The notes beneath the pieces were generated by a model, which worked only from the letters and a program-made list of their open reading frames with translations, did no database searches and was not told the DNA's origin. Shown piece by piece: positions 61,277-64,000 of a DNA stretch of 64,000 nt (position 1 is its first letter; the number at the start of each line of letters is the position of its first letter). This stretch comes from Magnetospirillum fulvum (GTDB lineage: Bacteria; Pseudomonadota; Alphaproteobacteria; Rhodospirillales; Magnetospirillaceae), in assembly GCF_900108475.1 (NCBI RefSeq), contig NZ_FNWO01000007.1:1-64000 (forward strand), in the 5' to 3' direction. A program made the position numbers and the translations under genes.

Positions 61277-63820
61277 TCACATCTCGGTTCCGGCGGGGAG
61301 AAGATTGCGGTCGAACAGACTGATCAGATCCTCGCCGGACACCGGGCGACTGACGAGAAAGCCCTGGACCTCGTCGCAGCCGCGCGCCCGCAGGAAGTCG
61401 GCCTGGGCGATGGTCTCGACCCCTTCGGCAATCGCCTTCAGCTTCAGATTATGGGCAAGATTGATGATCGTCGAAACGATCGAGGCCCCTTCATCGGCAA
61501 CGCTGCCGGTTTCGTTAAAAATATCGTGAATGAACGAGCGATCGACCTTCAATGCGTCGATCGGCATCTTCTTCAGATAGCTGAGGCTGGAATAGCCGGT
61601 GCCGAAATCGTCGATCGAAATCCGCACCCCCATCGTCCGCAAGTCGCGCAACACCTCGGCAACTTCGTCAACCCGCTGCATCAACACCGATTCGGTCAGT
61701 TCCAGTTCGAGGAATTGCGGCGGCAAAGCGGTATCGCGCAAGGCGCGGCCGACGACATCGGGAATGTCGGTCTCGTGGAATTGCAGAGCCGAAACATTGA
61801 CGGCGATCCGCACCGGCGGCAGACCGAGATCGAGCCAGTGGCGGCATTGGCGGCAGGCCTCGCGCAGCACCCATTCGCCGATTTCGGAAATCACCCCCAT
61901 ATTCTCGGCCAGCGGGATGAACTCGGTCGGCGGAATCAGCCCCGATTCGGGATGGTGCCAGCGGATCAACGCCTCGACCCCGGACATCCGCCCGCTGATC
62001 AGATCGACCTTGACCTGATAGACCAGACGGAACTGATTGCGAACCAAAGCGTGCCGCAGCGCGGATTCCATGCTGAGTCGCTCGAACGAGCGGGCATTCA
62101 TCGCCGGGGAATAGAGCTGGAAGCCGTTGCGGCCGATATCCTTGGCCCGGTACATCGCGGTGTCGGCGTTTTTGATCAACGCCTCGATTCCGGGACCGTT
62201 ATCGGGAAATACGGCGATCCCGATCGAGGCGGTGACATAGAGTTCGTGATCGTTGACGACGATCGGCTGCTTGATCTGGGTGAGCAATCGTTCGGCAAGA
62301 CGGGCGGCGGTCTCGATCTGCTCGATCTGTGGTAACAAAATGGTGAATTCGTCGCCGCCCATCCGCGCCACCGAATCCCCTTCACGGAGGCAGCGACTGA
62401 GACGACCGGCGATTTCGACCAACACCTGGTCGCCGATTCCGTGCCCAAGCGAATCGTTGATCCGCTTGAACAGATCGAGATCAAGGACCATCACCGCCAG
62501 GACATGATTATAGCGGCTGGCATTGGCCAAGGCGAGTTGGAGCCGGTCAATAAACAACCTTCGATTGGGCAGCCCGGTCAGCACATCGAAATAGGCCAGA
62601 TTCTTGATCCGCTCCTCGGTCCGCTTGCGCTCGCTGATATCGCTGAAGATCGCGGCATATTGCGAAACGTCGCCGTCTTCGTCGCGGATGACGTTGATCG
62701 TCAACCATTCGGGAAAAATCTCGCCATTCTTGCGCCGGTTCCAGATTTCGCCCTGCCAATGGTCGAAGCGGGCCAGCGAATCGTAAAGATCGCGATAGAA
62801 CGACTCGGACTGTCGTCCCGACTTCAGCACCTTGGGGTTGTTGCCGATAATCTCTTCGGGAGAATATCCGGTCAGGTGAGTAAATGAAGGGTTGACGAAC
62901 TCAACCTGAAACGAGGAATTGACGATCATCACCCCGTCAAGCGAGGCGTCGATCACTTTGCGCGCGACACTCAGATCGTGGCGAGCGCGCAGCAGCGCCT
63001 CGTCACGCTCGATCAACGCTTCATGCAGCCGATGGACATATTCGTATTGCAGCGTCGCCAGGATGTCGGAAAAGGACAGCACGCCATCGAGCCGTCCATC
63101 GGCGGCAATGACGCCGACATGACGGATACGGCGCGCTTCCAGCAAAGTCCGCGCCGCCAGCAGCGAATCATCGCAGCCGATAGTGACAAGGGGACGACTG
63201 GCGAGCGCGTCGATTGTCGCGGGTGGCGGGGCCGTTCCGCCGATCAGGCGCACGATGTCGCGCTCGGTGATGATGCCGAGACCACCCGTACCGCCCTCGA
63301 CAATCGCGGAATCGGCCCGCGCCTCGTTGAGACGAGCCGCCGCCTGGGCCGGGCTGAGAGTCGCAGGTAAGACCAGCATCGGCCGCCGCAGCGCCGAACC
63401 GACCCGTCGCAGCATCAGGAAATGCTCGACCCCATGGCGCATGATAACGTCGGTCTGGCTGACGATACCGGTGGCGCGGCCGGAATCATCGATTACCACC
63501 AGATGGCGGACACCTTCGAGCCGGAACAGAATGCCGGCGTCGCCGATCGTGGCCTGCTGGTGAATGGTCTTGATCGGCGCACTCATCACGGCTGAGATCG
63601 GCCGATCCAGAGCGGTCGGGTCGGACAAATCCACCGAGAGAGAATCGCGCTCGGTCCAGATCCCGACCGGACGCCCCGCCTCGACAATCAAAATCGAACT
63701 GCACCGAGCCATCGACATCCGTCTGGCCGCATCGCGGACAGAGGTTTCGGGAGCGCAACTCAATATCTCGGTATGGACGATGCGCGCGATGGTCTGGTCC
63801 AAGGGCAAGTGCCGATCCAC
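61277..63820 (-). CDS. c-di-GMP protein: four CBS domains, PAS, GGDEF and EAL
   Basis: The protein has about 847 residues. Four CBS motifs (for example RHLVVIDDSGRATGIVSQTD and RHVGVIAADGRLDGVLSFSD) occupy about the first 270 residues, followed by a PAS domain. The GGDEF domain has an intact RMGGDEFTI active site. The EAL domain keeps EALIRW, ELTESVLM, DDFGTGYSSL and AEGVET. Both cyclase and phosphodiesterase activities look possible, with adenine-nucleotide sensing by the CBS pairs. The start is uncertain: GTG 63820 sits just before the first CBS, while the frame stays open to 63955 with no ATG. Confidence 0.88.
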   Translation of the reverse strand: MDRHLPLDQTIARIVHTEILSCAPETSVRDAARRMSMARCSSILIVEAGRPVGIWTERDSLSVDLSDPTALDRPISAVMSAPIKTIHQQATIGDAGILFRLEGVRHLVVIDDSGRATGIVSQTDVIMRHGVEHFLMLRRVGSALRRPMLVLPATLSPAQAAARLNEARADSAIVEGGTGGLGIITERDIVRLIGGTAPPPATIDALASRPLVTIGCDDSLLAARTLLEARRIRHVGVIAADGRLDGVLSFSDILATLQYEYVHRLHEALIERDEALLRARHDLSVARKVIDASLDGVMIVNSSFQVEFVNPSFTHLTGYSPEEIIGNNPKVLKSGRQSESFYRDLYDSLARFDHWQGEIWNRRKNGEIFPEWLTINVIRDEDGDVSQYAAIFSDISERKRTEERIKNLAYFDVLTGLPNRRLFIDRLQLALANASRYNHVLAVMVLDLDLFKRINDSLGHGIGDQVLVEIAGRLSRCLREGDSVARMGGDEFTILLPQIEQIETAARLAERLLTQIKQPIVVNDHELYVTASIGIAVFPDNGPGIEALIKNADTAMYRAKDIGRNGFQLYSPAMNARSFERLSMESALRHALVRNQFRLVYQVKVDLISGRMSGVEALIRWHHPESGLIPPTEFIPLAENMGVISEIGEWVLREACRQCRHWLDLGLPPVRIAVNVSALQFHETDIPDVVGRALRDTALPPQFLELELTESVLMQRVDEVAEVLRDLRTMGVRISIDDFGTGYSSLSYLKKMPIDALKVDRSFIHDIFNETGSVADEGASIVSTIINLAHNLKLKAIAEGVETIAQADFLRARGCDEVQGFLVSRPVSGEDLISLFDRNLLPAGTEM

Positions 63821-63954
63821 CTCGAGAAAGCCATCCCACCAGGAACGGAATTTATACGGTTTAGCGCCTTGCAGTTTCGCCGAAGCGCGCCCGCCACGCA
63901 ACAGCGGCAACAGCCGTTTCTCCCGCCGCGAAAGGGAGGCCGTACACGAAAGCA

Positions 63955-64000
63955 ATGGTCACGGTCACCGACGCTCGACTACACTGCGAACCGATTTCAA
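63955..64000 (+). CDS. Possible start of a gene leaving the right edge
   Basis: An open frame begins at ATG 63955 (MVTVTDARLHCEPIS) and continues past the window. GGGAGG lies 15 bases upstream, which is farther than usual. It would be divergent from the GGDEF/EAL gene. Too little sequence is available to name it. Confidence 0.25.
   Translation, partial: MVTVTDARLHCEPIS

Overview
The window is GC-rich, densely packed DNA from an alphaproteobacterium, most likely a Rhodospirillales member of the Phaeospirillum/Magnetospirillum/Rhodospirillum type. This is inferred from gene content only. Supporting genes are a NDUFS4-like complex I accessory subunit, an A-type ErpA, a HemB lacking the cysteine zinc site, a DUF502 protein, methylmalonyl-CoA epimerase, a NifX/NifB-family protein, sigma-54-type flagellar control, and menaquinone genes beside a UbiE-type methyltransferase. 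There is no prophage, CRISPR array or rRNA. The only mobile DNA is an IS4-like element cut by the left edge.

Layout. 1-3.6 kb (minus strand): an IS4-family fragment has truncated a methyltransferase gene at the end of an ATP-grasp / alpha-E / cytochrome c operon. 3.6-11 kb: housekeeping genes, namely a DCC-family redox protein, MazG, a lipoprotein, an SDR, Tag glycosylase, methylmalonyl-CoA epimerase, a penicillin-acylase-type Ntn hydrolase, a flavin reductase and RNA polymerase omega. 11-16.8 kb: a LivHMGF-type ABC transporter without its own binding protein, translationally coupled to a histidine kinase that carries a periplasmic solute-binding domain. 17-19.6 kb: an unknown gene, a CheY-like receiver, ErpA, tRNA-Thr and a LysE-type exporter. 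19.7-26.6 kb: menaquinone biosynthesis, with ubiE-menE on plus converging on menF-menD-menB-menC on minus. 26.9-32 kb: efp, a hairpin-rich spacer, suhB, then a three-gene cell-envelope cluster (proline/lysine-rich OmpA-like protein, MotA/TolQ-like channel, MotB-like OmpA protein with the conserved membrane Asp).

32-38 kb: a DMT exporter, tRNA-Arg, a complex I accessory subunit and an RND pump (adaptor plus HAE1-type permease) behind a TetR-style palindrome. 38-42.8 kb (minus): a lone flgE with a sigma-54-like promoter, a 98-residue mini chemoreceptor tip directly joined to a Sel1-repeat/trypsin-like protease gene, and exonuclease III. 43-46.8 kb: a second solute-binding-domain histidine kinase, a NifX-like protein, a NarL-type regulator and CutA. 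46.8-47.1 kb: a 307-bp gap with a strong minus-strand terminator and a candidate small RNA. 47.1-50.5 kb: a dihydroorotate-dehydrogenase-like protein, MetY and HemB, closed by a strong terminator. 50.6-54 kb (minus): DUF502, a GH17-type membrane glucanase/transglycosylase and an FkbM methyltransferase. 54-64 kb: ArgE, an orphan HTH protein, an unknown helical protein, succinate-semialdehyde dehydrogenase, an MBL hydrolase, a membrane-anchored coiled coil, an MFS transporter and a CBS-PAS-GGDEF-EAL protein.

The strongest leads are the envelope motor-like cluster (28.5-32 kb), the mini-chemoreceptor/protease pair (39.9-41.9 kb), the sensor kinase fused into the Liv operon (11-16.8 kb), its paralogue with a different sensor (43-45 kb), and the candidate sRNA at 46.8-46.9 kb. 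Many genes overlap by 4 nt or less, so coupled translation is common. Several convergent gene pairs share short hairpins in their tiny gaps.
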